Shown: positions 44,400 to 53,415, counted from the first letter of the stretch. The stretch is DNA of 64,000 nt from RPRB01 sp035501615 (GCA_035501615.1 DATJVY010000152.1:124001-188000), one strand, 5' to 3'. Program-made: numbers and translations. The notes: generated by a model not told the origin, from the sequence alone.

Positions 44400-44914
44400 G
44401 GCTTCCACCTCGCGCGACCACGCTCGCCGTTCTCGCCCTGCTCCTCCTCGGCGCCGCAGACGCCGGCCCGCCGCCGCTCCTCGAGGAGCTTCCGCCGGGC
44501 GCACCGGCGGGCGGCGGCGCTGCCTCCGTGCCCCGGCCGCCCCTCGTCCGGCGGGTCCAGGTCGATCCCCGCCGTCTCGAGCCGCAGCTGCGAGCCCTCG
44601 CACGGGAGGCCGCGCGCTCCGGCGCCCGGGTCGTCGTCGAGCTCGGAGCGTCCTGGTGCGAGCCCTGCCGCGCGCTCGACGCCGCCTTCGCCCGGGAGAG
44701 CAACCGGGCGGTGCTCGCCGGCTGGTGGCTGGTGGAGGTGGACGTCGATGCGCTGCCGCCCGGGCCCGTGCTCGGACGGCCCCTGCACGGCGTCCCGTCG
44801 CTGATCCGGCTGGGCCGCACCGGGCACCCCGAGGCCCGACTGCAGGGAGCCGCGCTCCCCACCGACAGCGCCCCTCTCCTGGACGCGGCCCTCCGGGAAT
44901 TCCTGGCGTCTTGA
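44396..44914 (+). CDS. Exported thioredoxin-like protein, probable CTG start
   Basis: The frame has no ATG, GTG or TTG in a useful place. A CTG at 44396 overlaps the previous stop as CTGA and opens a clear signal peptide (LRLPPRATTLAVLALLLLGAADA), giving 172 residues. The mature part has a thioredoxin-like fold with VVVELGASWCEPCRALDAAF; CEPC replaces the usual CGPC. A cis-Pro motif GVPSLI follows (HGVPSLIRLGR). It would be a periplasmic thiol oxidoreductase or disulfide reductase. The non-standard start is inferred from frame and signal peptide; a frameshift in the record is the alternative. Confidence 0.72.
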   Translation: MRLPPRATTLAVLALLLLGAADAGPPPLLEELPPGAPAGGGAASVPRPPLVRRVQVDPRRLEPQLRALAREAARSGARVVVELGASWCEPCRALDAAFARESNRAVLAGWWLVEVDVDALPPGPVLGRPLHGVPSLIRLGRTGHPEARLQGAALPTDSAPLLDAALREFLAS

Positions 44915-44938
44915 CGCCCCCCGGCAAGCTGTTATGTA
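44911..44938 (+). promoter_or_regulatory. rplC: Sigma-70-type promoter of rplC
   Basis: TTGACG (44911-44916) and TATGTA (44933-44938) are 16 bases apart. The -35 hexamer overlaps the stop codon of the thioredoxin-like gene. A G/C-rich leader of about 80 bases with possible hairpins (around 44945-44995) precedes the GAGGAG ribosome site at 45013-45018. Confidence 0.5.
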
Positions 44939-45026
44939 GCCCCGCTTCCCGGGGCCACCCCCCTCCGGGCCGCGGAGGGCGGCGGTCGGGCCCGCGTCGG
45001 GGCCGTACCAGCGAGGAGCAGCAACC

Positions 45027-45689
45027 GTGAAGGGCTTGATTGGCAAGAAAATCGGGATGACCCAGGTCTTCGACGAGGACGGCAACCTCGTCCCGGTCAC
45101 GGTCATCGATGCCTCCACCTGCACGGTCGTGGACAAGCGGACGCCGGAGCGCGACCAGTACTCGGCGGTGACGCTCGGGTTCGGCCAGGTCAAGGAGAAG
45201 CGGCTCGCCGCTCCCCAGCGCGGCGCCTTCAAGAAGGCCGGGGTCGAGCCACGCCGGGTGCTGAAGGAGTTCCGGGTCACCCCCGACGAGGCCTCCGGCT
45301 TCAACGTGGGCGAGGCGGTGGGCGTCGGCCTCTTCGAGAAGGGCCAGCTCGTCGACGTCACCGGCATCACCAAGGGGCGCGGATTCCAGGGCGTGATGAA
45401 GCGCTGGAACTTCCGCGGCTTCGGCCAGACTCACGGCACCCACGAGTACCGCCGCCACCCCGGCGCCATCGGGCAGCGGAAGACGCCCGGCCGTGTCTAC
45501 CCGAACAAGAAGATGCCCGGGCACTACGGCGTGGAGCAGGTCACCACCCAGAACCTCACCGTGGTGGACGTGGACGCGGAGAAGAATCTCCTCCTCGTGA
45601 AGGGGGCGGTGCCCGGTCACAGCGACGGCATCGTCTTCGTGCGGCCCTCGGTGAAGGCTGCGCACCGGGCGCAGACCGCCCGCAAGTAG
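45027..45689 (+). CDS. rplC: 50S ribosomal protein L3, isolated from the S10 operon
   Basis: A 220-residue L3 of full length starting at GTG 45027, eight bases after GAGGAG. Family motifs are all visible: KGLIGKKIGMTQVFDEDGN, VDVTGITKGRGFQGVMKRW, GTHEYRRHPGAIGQ, TPGRVYPNKKMPGHYG, and the C-terminal LLVKGAVPGHSDGIVFVRPS. L3 binds 23S rRNA early in 50S assembly near the peptidyl transferase centre. It normally lies between rpsJ and rplD in the S10 operon, but here its neighbours are a thioredoxin-like gene and an outer-membrane gene. It is either a relocated single copy or a second copy. No ribosomal protein gene is adjacent. Confidence 0.95.
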   Translation: MKGLIGKKIGMTQVFDEDGNLVPVTVIDASTCTVVDKRTPERDQYSAVTLGFGQVKEKRLAAPQRGAFKKAGVEPRRVLKEFRVTPDEASGFNVGEAVGVGLFEKGQLVDVTGITKGRGFQGVMKRWNFRGFGQTHGTHEYRRHPGAIGQRKTPGRVYPNKKMPGHYGVEQVTTQNLTVVDVDAEKNLLLVKGAVPGHSDGIVFVRPSVKAAHRAQTARK

Positions 45690-45831
45690 CCCCCGCTGGC
45701 CCCACGGGGCGTGAACGTCTGGACGCGAGCATTGTCTGCCCGTCCAGTGACGACCAGCGGGCGTTCCAGGCCGGAGGCATGCTGACCCACCGTTGGCGCC
45801 GCGCGGGGCACGGGCCAGCTTGCCGGGCCAC

Positions 45832-46593
45832 GTGTCCACCCTCCAAGTGCTCGCCCTCGCCGGGCTGGCGGCCGTGCTGGCCCCCGCCCGTGCCTCCGCC
45901 AGCCCCGAACCTCCCGTCGAGCCCAGGCTGTACCCGGTCGGAGGCCGGTTCTCGCTCGGCGCGACGGTGGGCATCGGCGTCTTCGACACCCTGACCCGCA
46001 CCGGCACGCTCGACCTGCGCGCTGGCTGGGACTTCAACGACTGGCTCGGCGTCGACGCGATGGTCACCGGCGCGCTGTCCGGCCACACGGCGCTCGCCGA
46101 CCGGATCGGCCAGCACCTCCTCCAGACGCCGCCGGTCGGAACCGTCGACGACCTGTCCGACCTCTGGCAGCTGAAGGCGATGGTGCTCGGCGGCGTCCGC
46201 CTCTCGCCGCTCTACGGAAAGTTCAACCTCGGCTCCGACCTGCCCATCCGCTACCAGGGATACCTCTGGCTCGGGGCCGGAGCGGCCTGGCTCGATCGCA
46301 CCTCGGTGGTGGTGTGCCGGTCCGTCGCCTCGCGGGAGCAGGGCACCTGCGCGGACTGGCTCACCGAGAGCCGCGTGGCGCCGGTGGCCTCCGGCGCGCT
46401 CGGGTTCCGCCTCTTCACCGGCGTGCACGGTGCGGTGCTTCTCGAGCTGCGGTTCGTCGTCTGGAAGGACAGCTACCTCCTCGGCGTCGACCGCGCCGCG
46501 GCCGAGGCGGGCACCGTCACCGGCCAGGCCGCCCCCAGCCCGGGCTTCACCAACACCGTGCTCGTCGACCTCGGGTACGCCTTCTTCTTCTGA
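45832..46593 (+). CDS. Outer-membrane beta-barrel protein, Glt/Nfs-cluster type
   Basis: From the GTG at 45832 the protein has 253 residues. A signal peptide is clear (VSTLQVLALAGLAAVLAPARASA). The mature chain alternates polar and hydrophobic residues (LDLRAGWDFNDWLGVDAMVTG, YQGYLWLGAGAAWL) and ends with Phe (VLVDLGYAFFF), the usual outer-membrane insertion signal. It resembles the myxobacterial 'outer membrane beta-barrel' family that includes GltA/GltB/NfsA/NfsB-type proteins; the match is by pattern, not alignment. A TTG at 45793 is an alternative start. A hairpin (CTGGACG/CGTCCAG, 45719-45747) precedes it. It opens the envelope cluster. Confidence 0.78.
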   Translation: MSTLQVLALAGLAAVLAPARASASPEPPVEPRLYPVGGRFSLGATVGIGVFDTLTRTGTLDLRAGWDFNDWLGVDAMVTGALSGHTALADRIGQHLLQTPPVGTVDDLSDLWQLKAMVLGGVRLSPLYGKFNLGSDLPIRYQGYLWLGAGAAWLDRTSVVVCRSVASREQGTCADWLTESRVAPVASGALGFRLFTGVHGAVLLELRFVVWKDSYLLGVDRAAAEAGTVTGQAAPSPGFTNTVLVDLGYAFFF

Positions 46594-46602
46594 GCCCTCG
46601 CC

Positions 46603-47460
46603 ATGAACCTCCTCGGAGCCATCGTCCTCGCGGCAGTGCTCGGCGCCGACCCGGCGACGGACCCGCTCGCCTCGAGCCCGAACGTCCAGTATCGCGTGCT
46701 CGAGCCCAAGCCGTTCCCCGACGCGCTCCGGCACGAGCTGGTGATCTCGCCCCTCGTTCCACAGGTGGGCTCGACCTTCACCACCCACTGGCTGGCCAGC
46801 CTCACCTACACCTTCCACGCGACCGAGTGGCTCGGCCTGCGGGTCCAGCCGTTCTACGTCTGGCAAGCGCAGCGCTCGCGCTTCTCCAGCGAGCTGCTCT
46901 CGCGGGTGCGCCAGGACGCGGCGGCGGCGAGCTCGGTGATGCTCAAGGACGGCGTGGTCGCCGCGCCGGAGTGGACGCCCATCCGCGGGAAGTTCACCGC
47001 GTTCGGGGGCACCGTCCGCTACGGCTTCCTGCTCTTCGCGGGCGCGGGCGTGGGCGGGACCGAGATCGAGCTGAAGACCTCGGACGCGCTGGGCCCGGCG
47101 ACGTACGGCAGCACCGGCACCCGGCTGGTGGTGACCGGGGGCGCAGGCTTCCGGATGCAGCTCGGCAGCCGATTCACCGTCCGGCTGGAGGTACAGGACC
47201 TCATCCACTGGGGCAGCGTGACCCGCGTCGACGGCTGCGACGCGGCGGACCTCCAGATCCTCGTCGACCAGCACACCGCCGGTCAGGTCACCGGCGCGGG
47301 CGTGAGCGGCCAGTGCAACGTGGACGCCTTCCGGGGAACGACGGCCGGTGGCTACGACCGGGGCAACGACCTCGGCGTCGCCCTGGGGAAGGTGAACGAG
47401 GGGGGGAGCGACACCCTCCAGGTGGTCGGCGTCTACCTCGGCTTCGGGGTGGAGCTGTGA
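46603..47460 (+). CDS. Second outer-membrane beta-barrel protein of the cluster
   Basis: A 285-residue protein with a short signal peptide (MNLLGAIVLAAVLGADPA). It has many amphipathic strands (HWLASLTYTFHATEWLGLRVQPF, FTAFGGTVRYGFLLFAGAGVGGTE, FTVRLEVQDLIHWGS). Two cysteines in the loop around RVDGCDAADL and SGQCNVDAF may form an extracellular disulfide. It starts nine bases after the first barrel gene and overlaps the TPR lipoprotein gene by four bases (GTGA). Paired outer-membrane barrels next to TPR proteins match the arrangement of the myxobacterial Glt and Nfs loci. Confidence 0.78.
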   Translation: MNLLGAIVLAAVLGADPATDPLASSPNVQYRVLEPKPFPDALRHELVISPLVPQVGSTFTTHWLASLTYTFHATEWLGLRVQPFYVWQAQRSRFSSELLSRVRQDAAAASSVMLKDGVVAAPEWTPIRGKFTAFGGTVRYGFLLFAGAGVGGTEIELKTSDALGPATYGSTGTRLVVTGGAGFRMQLGSRFTVRLEVQDLIHWGSVTRVDGCDAADLQILVDQHTAGQVTGAGVSGQCNVDAFRGTTAGGYDRGNDLGVALGKVNEGGSDTLQVVGVYLGFGVEL

Positions 47461-48872
47461 GACGGCTGCTTCCCCTGGTCGGGCTGCTCGCCTGTGCGAG
47501 CCGTGGGCCGGCGCCCGATCTCGCCGCCCTCAGCCGGGTCCCTCCCCGAACTCCGGCCGAGGCGCTCGAGCTCGGCCAGTCGCTGCAGGCAGCGCGCCTC
47601 GACGGTGCCTCGCTCGGGCCGCTGCGCACCGCGGCCGCGGCCCCCGGGCCCGCACAGGAGGCGGCGGTGGAGGCGCTCCTCGGCGCCCAGTCGCGGCTGG
47701 ACGAGCAGCTCCTGGTCCCGGCGTTCCTCGCCGCGCACCCCGAGGCGCAGCCCGGCTCGGCCGAGCTCCGCGAACGGGCCCTGCTCCTCCGCGGTCTCGA
47801 GGCCCAGCGGACCGGCGCGCTCGAGCTGGCCGAGTCTCTGCTCCGGCGCATCCCGCCACAGTCGAACCTGGCCGCCCGGGCCCGCTACGCGCTGGCCATC
47901 GTCCTCTCCGACCCGCGCCGCCCGGGCGGCCCCAGGATGCAGGCCGCGCTCGACGAGCTGCAGGCGGTCCTCGCGGATGGTGGCGGCGGCCGGGACGCCA
48001 GGGAGATCCGGGCCCTCGCCCAGCTCGCTCTGGGACGGCTGCTCTATGGCCTGCGCGACGACGCCGCCTCGGCGGCGGCCTACGACCGTGTCCCTCGCGA
48101 CGCGCGCGTCTGGCCCGAGTCGCTGTTCGAGCGCGGATACCCTCGCTTCCGCGCCGGGGACGACGGTGGCGCGCTGGGAACGCTGCACGCCACGCGCGCT
48201 CCCCAGCTCCGGGACAGCTTCCTTCCCGAGGCGCGCATCCTCGAGGCCACGGTGCTCTTCCATGCCTGCCTGTACCGGGAGACCCGGGGCGTGCTCGACG
48301 GCCTCACCGCCGGCTACCGGCCGCTCTCGGAGCGGCTCGCGGCGCTGGCGGAGCGGCGGCCCTCCTCGGCGGAGGAGGTGGCGCTCCTGACGGATCCGGG
48401 ACGGCGTGCCGCGCTCGACCCGGGGCTCGGGCCGGCCCTGGCGGCCGAGCCGCGCATCGCCGCCGGGCTGCGACTTCTCCGGACGCTCGAGGCGGAGCGC
48501 ACTCGGGTCGGGGCCGCCGGCGAAGGCGAGGTGCTGCAGCAGCTGGACCGGGTCCAGGAAGAGGCACTCCAGGCCACGGCGCAGGAGATCCACGCCCGCA
48601 TCGTCGAGACCGCCGCGGCGCTGCGCGATCTCCTCGAGCAGGCGGACGTGCTCCGCTTCGAGACGACCCGGGGCGAGACGGAGCTGCTCGACGCGGACGT
48701 CGACCAGCGGAAGCTGCTCGCGGCGCGCCCCCTGCCTCCCTTGCCCACCGGAGGTCCCGCCGACGAGCGGTGGCGCGTGGACGGAGAATGGTGGGCGGAC
48801 GAGATTGGTCACGCGCGGGCCACGCTGAAGAACGGTTGCCCCGCTCCGCAGGCCACGCCGAGCGTCCGCTGA
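47457..48872 (+). CDS. TPR lipoprotein of the Glt/Nfs-like cluster
   Basis: A 471-residue protein starting at the GTG at 47457, inside a GTGA overlap with the preceding gene. The N-terminus VRRLLPLVGLLACAS is a lipoprotein signal with the lipobox Leu-Leu-Ala-Cys. The rest is helical with TPR-like units (REIRALAQLALGRLLYGLRDD, VWPESLFERGYPRFRAGDDG, SFLPEARILEATVLFHACLY). The C-terminus has a coiled-coil-like ATAQEIHARIVETAAALRDLLEQAD. In the Glt machine GltC and GltE are TPR-rich periplasmic or lipoprotein components; this gene could be either. The lipid anchor suggests the inner leaflet of the outer membrane. Confidence 0.78.
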   Translation: MRRLLPLVGLLACASRGPAPDLAALSRVPPRTPAEALELGQSLQAARLDGASLGPLRTAAAAPGPAQEAAVEALLGAQSRLDEQLLVPAFLAAHPEAQPGSAELRERALLLRGLEAQRTGALELAESLLRRIPPQSNLAARARYALAIVLSDPRRPGGPRMQAALDELQAVLADGGGGRDAREIRALAQLALGRLLYGLRDDAASAAAYDRVPRDARVWPESLFERGYPRFRAGDDGGALGTLHATRAPQLRDSFLPEARILEATVLFHACLYRETRGVLDGLTAGYRPLSERLAALAERRPSSAEEVALLTDPGRRAALDPGLGPALAAEPRIAAGLRLLRTLEAERTRVGAAGEGEVLQQLDRVQEEALQATAQEIHARIVETAAALRDLLEQADVLRFETTRGETELLDADVDQRKLLAARPLPPLPTGGPADERWRVDGEWWADEIGHARATLKNGCPAPQATPSVR

Positions 48873-48988
48873 CGCACGCTCGGGGGCCGAGGCCGGCCTT
48901 CTCGGGTCCGAGCCGCGTTCCTAGCTTGCCGGACGTGGGTCCGTGGGACCCGGGCGTCGGGTGGCGAGCGGGTGCGACGGAGGCGAGG

Positions 48989-51900
48989 GTGACGGTGCTG
49001 GCGCGGGGCAGGGTGGCGGTGGGGCTGGTGGTGTGGGCGACGGCCTGGCTCCCTTCCGCGCACGCGTCGACTCCACCCGAACGCAGCGGTCCAGCGGACT
49101 TCCGGCTCGATCTCTCCGACAGCCAGCGCGAGCAGCTCACCGAGGCCAAGCGCGCCGAGCTCATCACGCAGCTGGAGACGCTGGTGCAGCGCTTCCCGGA
49201 CGACTCGCCACGCAAGCCGGACCTCCTCTTCCAGCTGGGAGAGGCTTACTGGGAGAAGAGCAAGGCTCTCCGCCGGGCCGAGATCGAGGCCGCGGGTGAG
49301 CCCTCCCGCGCCGACCACCGGCAGAGCGAGGCGGCGCGGGCTCGCGCGATGGACGCCTACGCCCGGCTGCTGAAGTCCTTCCCCCGCTACCCGCGGCGGG
49401 ACGAGGTGATGTTCTCCCTCGCCTACGACCTCGAGGACGTGGGTCGCAGCGAGGAGGCCGCCGGGCAGTACCGCGCGCTCCTCCGGGACTTCCCCCGCTC
49501 GCGCTTCGCCCCGGACGCGTGGCTCGAGCTCGGCAACCGGGCCTTCGACGCGGGGGCCCTGGCCGCCGCCCAGGACGCCTACCAGCACGCGGGGCGCATC
49601 GGTTCGCCGCGGGTGCGGAGCTACGCGACGTACAAGCTCGCCTGGTGCGACTTCAACCTCGGCGACTTCGAGGGCGCGCGGGAGAAGCTGGCCCGGGTGG
49701 TGGACGGCTCGGCCGGTGGCACCAAGCCGCTGCTCGAGCTCAGGACCGAGGCGCTGGTCGACCTGACCCGGGTCTACGTCCGCCTCGATCGGGCCGAGGA
49801 CGGCCTCGCCTACTTCCAGCGGAACACGCAAGGGGCGGAACGGCGCAAGCTGGTGGGCAGGCTGGCGAAGGCGCTCGCCGAGGCCGGAGATCTCCCGGGG
49901 GCGCTGGGCGTGTACCAGGCCGCGCTGGCCGCGGAGCCGCTCGCCCCCGAGGCCGCAGGCTGGCAGCAGGCGGTGGTCCAGGCCTGGGACGGGCTCCACG
50001 ACCGCGAGAAGGTCCGGGTCGAGGCCCGGAAGCTCGCCGGAATGTGCCACCCCGGTACCGCCTGGTGGAAGGCGAATGCCGGGTCGCCCCAGTCGCTCCG
50101 GGCCGGCTTCGAGGAGGCCGAGGAGGGCCTTCGAACGCTGGTCACGGCCTACCACCAGGAGGCGCAGCGGACCGGCTCGCCGCGGACCTACCGGCTGGCG
50201 GCCGAGGTGTACCAGGCCTACCTCGCGGCGTTCGCGCGCGACGCGGATCCGGCGTGGACGTCCGACCACGCCTTCGACATGAGCTTCTACGCCGCCGAGA
50301 TCGCCTGGGCCCTGGGGGACTGGCGCTCCGCCGCCGAGCAGTACGAGCGGGTGGTGGATTTCCGCGTCCCGGACCGGCCCACCGCGCGCGAGGCGAGCGA
50401 CGAGCGCTACCGGGCCACCGCCGCGTACGACGCGGTGCTCGCCTGGGACCGGGTCGTGGACGCCGAGCACGGCCACGCCGACGCCGCGCCCACCCGCGTC
50501 GACGAGCGGCAGGGGAAGGGTGGCCTCCGGACCCGCGCCGCGACCGCCGGCACGACCGAGGTGGCGCTCACCGAGGCGGAGCAGCGGCTGGTGGCGGCCT
50601 GCGACCGCTACGCGGACCGCTTCCCGGATGCCAGGGACGTGCTCGACATCCGGTACCAGGCGGCGCTGGTCCTCTTCGAGCGGGGCCACACGCCCGCCGC
50701 GCTCGAGCGATTTGCGAAGCTCATCGCGCTACAGCCGGACTCGGACCGGGCACGGCAGGCCGCCGATCTCACGCTGAACGTGCTGGAGACCCGCGGCGAC
50801 TGGCTGGCCCTCAACGCGAAGGCCCAGGAGTACGCCCGGAACGGTGCGCTTGCCCGCTCCGGCACCGACTTCGCGCGGCGGGTCGGCAAGGTCGCCGAGG
50901 CGAGCCGGTACGCCTGGGTGAGCGACGTGCTGCATGCGCAGCAGCACCAGGACGCCCGCGCCGCGGAGGAGTTCCTGCGCTTCGCCGACGACTACCCGCG
51001 GTCGGACCACGCCGCCCAGGCGCTGACCTTCGCCATGGCGCTCCTCGAGCAGCAGGGCCAGCTGCAGCGCGCAGTGGAGGTGGGGCGCCGAGCCCTGGCC
51101 GAGTACCCGGGAACACCGCTGCGGCTGAAGCTGGCGCACGGGCTGGCGGACCTCTCTGCCCAGCTCGGGGACTTCCGTCAGGCCGCCGAGGCGAGCGAGG
51201 CGTTCGTCGCCGCGTACGCGCGGGCCCGCGCAGGAACCGACGGGCCGCGCATCGAGCCGGCCCTGCTGGAGGAGGCCTCGGGCTGGGTGGCGCCGGCGCA
51301 GGGCGAGGCCGGGCTCTACTGGGCGGCCGTGGGCCGGACCGAGCGCGCCATCGGTGCCTACCAGACGTATCTCCAGCGCTTTTCGGACCGGAAGGACGCC
51401 TCGGACGTCGCCCTGGCCCTCGGTCACCTCCAGCAGGAGGCCGGGAGGCTCGCCGCAGCGGCCCGCGCGTTCGAGAAGGCGGAGATGCTCGCTCCCGGAG
51501 GAGCGCTGCCGCGGCGCTTCGAGGCGCTCGGGCTCCAGCTCCGGGCCTGGCACGACGCCGGGCAGCCCGGGCGGGTGAAGGCGGTGCAGCAGCGCGTCCG
51601 GCAGCTCTGGGCCGGCCTCTCGCCCGAGACACGGAAGGAGCCGGCCGTCGTCTCGACGTACGCGCAGGTCGCGCTCGCGGCAGCCGACCCGCTCTTCGAG
51701 CAGTACCGGCGGATCGACTTCGCCCACGCCCGGACGGTGAAGGCTGACCTCGCGAGGAAGCGCGCTGCGCTGAAGTCCTTGGAGAACGCCTACCTGGGGG
51801 TGGTCACCACCGGCGACGCGCAGGCGGGCATCGCCGCCCTCACCCGCATCGGCGAGGCGTACTCGGACTTTGCGGCGAAGATCCGCCAGGCACCGACGCC

Positions 51901-53098
51901 GCCGGGGCTGACCCCCGAGGACCGCGCACGGTACCGCGACGAGCTGGAGCAGCTGGCCGCGCCGCTCGAGCAGCGTTCCCTGGAGACGCTCGAGAAGGGG
52001 CTGGCCAAGGCCTACGAGCTGGGCGCGTACGGCACGTGGACGCTCCGGGCGCAGGACGACGTCGACGCGCTGCGGCCCGGGAGCTACCCCTCGAGGACCC
52101 GCGTCGCGCTCCGGGCGCCGGACCCTGCCCTTCCGCCCCCCCCGCCCCCCGGGGGCGATGACGCTCGTGAGGCCTACCTGGCGGCGCTGCGGAAGAACCC
52201 CGACCACCTCCCGTCGCTCGTGGGGCTCGCCCGGCTGGAGCGGCAGAGGGGCCGCGCCGCGCAGGCCACGGAGCTCCTCGAGCGCGCCGCGCGGCGCCCG
52301 GCGCTCGCCTCGGAGCCTGTGCTCTGGGTCCAGCTCTCGCTCACCGAGCGGATGGCGGGGGACCTCGCCGGAGCCGAGCAGGCGGCGCGGCGGGCGCTCA
52401 GCCTCCGCCGCGAGCCCGGCGCCTACGAGGCGCTCGCGCTGGTGGCGAGCGCCCACGGACGGGACCGGGAGGCCGAGCTGCTGGCCACGACGGCCCTCCG
52501 GCTGGACGAGGCCCGTGCCTCGACCCACGTCACGCTGGGGCTCGTCGCCTTCCGGCGGGGCGAGATCGATCGCGCCCATGCCGAGCTCGACCGGGCCGTC
52601 GCGCTCGACCCGTCCTCGGGCGACGCGTGGACGAACCTCGGCGCGCTCGCCCTCGGCTGGCGAGACTACCGCGGGGCGGAGCGCGCCTACCGCCGGGCGT
52701 CGGAGCTGGAGCCCTGGGCAGTGGACGCTCGCCTGCACCTGGCCGAGGCGCTCGCAGCGCAGGGGGAGGACGATCCGGCCAAGGCGACCGCGGCCGCCGC
52801 CGCGTACCGGGAGGTCCTCACCCGAGCCCCGGAGCGACCGGAGGCCATCTGCGGCGCCGGCTGGGCGCTCGCACGGGACCGGAGCTCGCTCGCCGAGGCG
52901 GGAACGCTCCTCCGCCGGTGCCGCGACCTCCCAGACACCTCGCCCTCGGAGCGGCGGCGCATCGACGGACGGCTGTCGGTCCTCGACGCGCTCGCCCGGG
53001 CACCCGCCGGGCGTCCGGATGGCGCGGAATCTGCTTCCTCCGGGGCTCCCGGTGCCTCCTCCGGGGCACAGGCCGGGCGTGGGGGGGCGAGCCGGTGA
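48989..53098 (+). CDS. Giant periplasmic TPR protein, GltD/NfsD-like
   Basis: From the GTG at 48989 (GGAGG five bases before) the protein has 1369 residues. A signal peptide (VLARGRVAVGLVVWATAWLPSAHA) is followed by at least twenty TPR-like units across the full length, for example DLLFQLGEAYWEKSKALRRAE, RRDEVMFSLAYDLEDVGRSEEAAGQY and, near the end, THVTLGLVAFRRGEIDRAHAEL and GDAWTNLGALALGWRDY. A proline run (PALPPPPPPGGDDA, near residue 1050) separates the first long part from a final TPR block. The tail is Ala/Ser/Gly-rich. Its place between a TPR lipoprotein and an FHA/PglI-type gene matches GltD (AgmU) or NfsD. It probably spans the periplasm. An upstream ATG-like start at 48770 overlaps the previous gene and is rejected. 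Confidence 0.82.
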   Translation: MTVLARGRVAVGLVVWATAWLPSAHASTPPERSGPADFRLDLSDSQREQLTEAKRAELITQLETLVQRFPDDSPRKPDLLFQLGEAYWEKSKALRRAEIEAAGEPSRADHRQSEAARARAMDAYARLLKSFPRYPRRDEVMFSLAYDLEDVGRSEEAAGQYRALLRDFPRSRFAPDAWLELGNRAFDAGALAAAQDAYQHAGRIGSPRVRSYATYKLAWCDFNLGDFEGAREKLARVVDGSAGGTKPLLELRTEALVDLTRVYVRLDRAEDGLAYFQRNTQGAERRKLVGRLAKALAEAGDLPGALGVYQAALAAEPLAPEAAGWQQAVVQAWDGLHDREKVRVEARKLAGMCHPGTAWWKANAGSPQSLRAGFEEAEEGLRTLVTAYHQEAQRTGSPRTYRLAAEVYQAYLAAFARDADPAWTSDHAFDMSFYAAEIAWALGDWRSAAEQYERVVDFRVPDRPTAREASDERYRATAAYDAVLAWDRVVDAEHGHADAAPTRVDERQGKGGLRTRAATAGTTEVALTEAEQRLVAACDRYADRFPDARDVLDIRYQAALVLFERGHTPAALERFAKLIALQPDSDRARQAADLTLNVLETRGDWLALNAKAQEYARNGALARSGTDFARRVGKVAEASRYAWVSDVLHAQQHQDARAAEEFLRFADDYPRSDHAAQALTFAMALLEQQGQLQRAVEVGRRALAEYPGTPLRLKLAHGLADLSAQLGDFRQAAEASEAFVAAYARARAGTDGPRIEPALLEEASGWVAPAQGEAGLYWAAVGRTERAIGAYQTYLQRFSDRKDASDVALALGHLQQEAGRLAAAARAFEKAEMLAPGGALPRRFEALGLQLRAWHDAGQPGRVKAVQQRVRQLWAGLSPETRKEPAVVSTYAQVALAAADPLFEQYRRIDFAHARTVKADLARKRAALKSLENAYLGVVTTGDAQAGIAALTRIGEAYSDFAAKIRQAPTPPGLTPEDRARYRDELEQLAAPLEQRSLETLEKGLAKAYELGAYGTWTLRAQDDVDALRPGSYPSRTRVALRAPDPALPPPPPPGGDDAREAYLAALRKNPDHLPSLVGLARLERQRGRAAQATELLERAARRPALASEPVLWVQLSLTERMAGDLAGAEQAARRALSLRREPGAYEALALVASAHGRDREAELLATTALRLDEARASTHVTLGLVAFRRGEIDRAHAELDRAVALDPSSGDAWTNLGALALGWRDYRGAERAYRRASELEPWAVDARLHLAEALAAQGEDDPAKATAAAAAYREVLTRAPERPEAICGAGWALARDRSSLAEAGTLLRRCRDLPDTSPSERRRIDGRLSVLDALARAPAGRPDGAESASSGAPGASSGAQAGRGGASR

Positions 53099-53151
53099 TT
53101 CTTACAGCCGGGGCCCGGAAGCGAGCGCCGGGGCGGAGGTCGGAGGTGGCG

Positions 53152-53415
53152 ATGCGGCGATGGTGGATGGCGTCCCTGCTCGGCCTGGCGGCGGCGGCCC
53201 ATGCGGAGGACCGCGTGGTACGGGAGGCCGACCGGACGGTGGTCCGGAGGGAGACCCGCATCGACTTCGCGGACCAGACCCTGGAGGGGAACGTCGTCCG
53301 GCCCGAGGGCAACTACGTCCTCGACCGGAACCGCAGCCGCTTCGAGAGCCTGGTCCGGCTCCGCCCCAGCTTCGAGCGCGAGCTCCGCGCCTCCACAGGC
53401 GAGCTCCTGCGATGA
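53152..53415 (+). CDS. Small exported protein, GltF-position
   Basis: An 87-residue protein starting at an ATG five bases after GGAGG. The signal peptide is MRRWWMASLLGLAAAAHA. The mature part (EDRVVREADRTVVRRETRID, then EGNVVRPEGNYVLDRNRSRF and LVRLRPSFERELRAST) is highly charged and looks like a small beta/alpha domain. It has no cysteine. It overlaps the FHA gene by four bases (ATGA) and follows the giant TPR gene by 53. In the myxobacterial Glt order a small protein (GltF) sits just before GltG, but I cannot prove homology from the sequence. Function unknown. Confidence 0.7.
   Translation: MRRWWMASLLGLAAAAHAEDRVVREADRTVVRRETRIDFADQTLEGNVVRPEGNYVLDRNRSRFESLVRLRPSFERELRASTGELLR

Noticed and set aside
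45719..45747. Inverted repeat CTGGACG/CGTCCAG after rplC as a terminator
   Set aside because: The loop is 15 bases and no T-run follows; it may still be an mRNA structure.
48937..48951. Palindrome GGGTCCGTGGGACCC upstream of the giant TPR gene as an operator
   Set aside because: A single GC-rich repeat of this size is expected by chance in such DNA, and nothing else supports regulation there.
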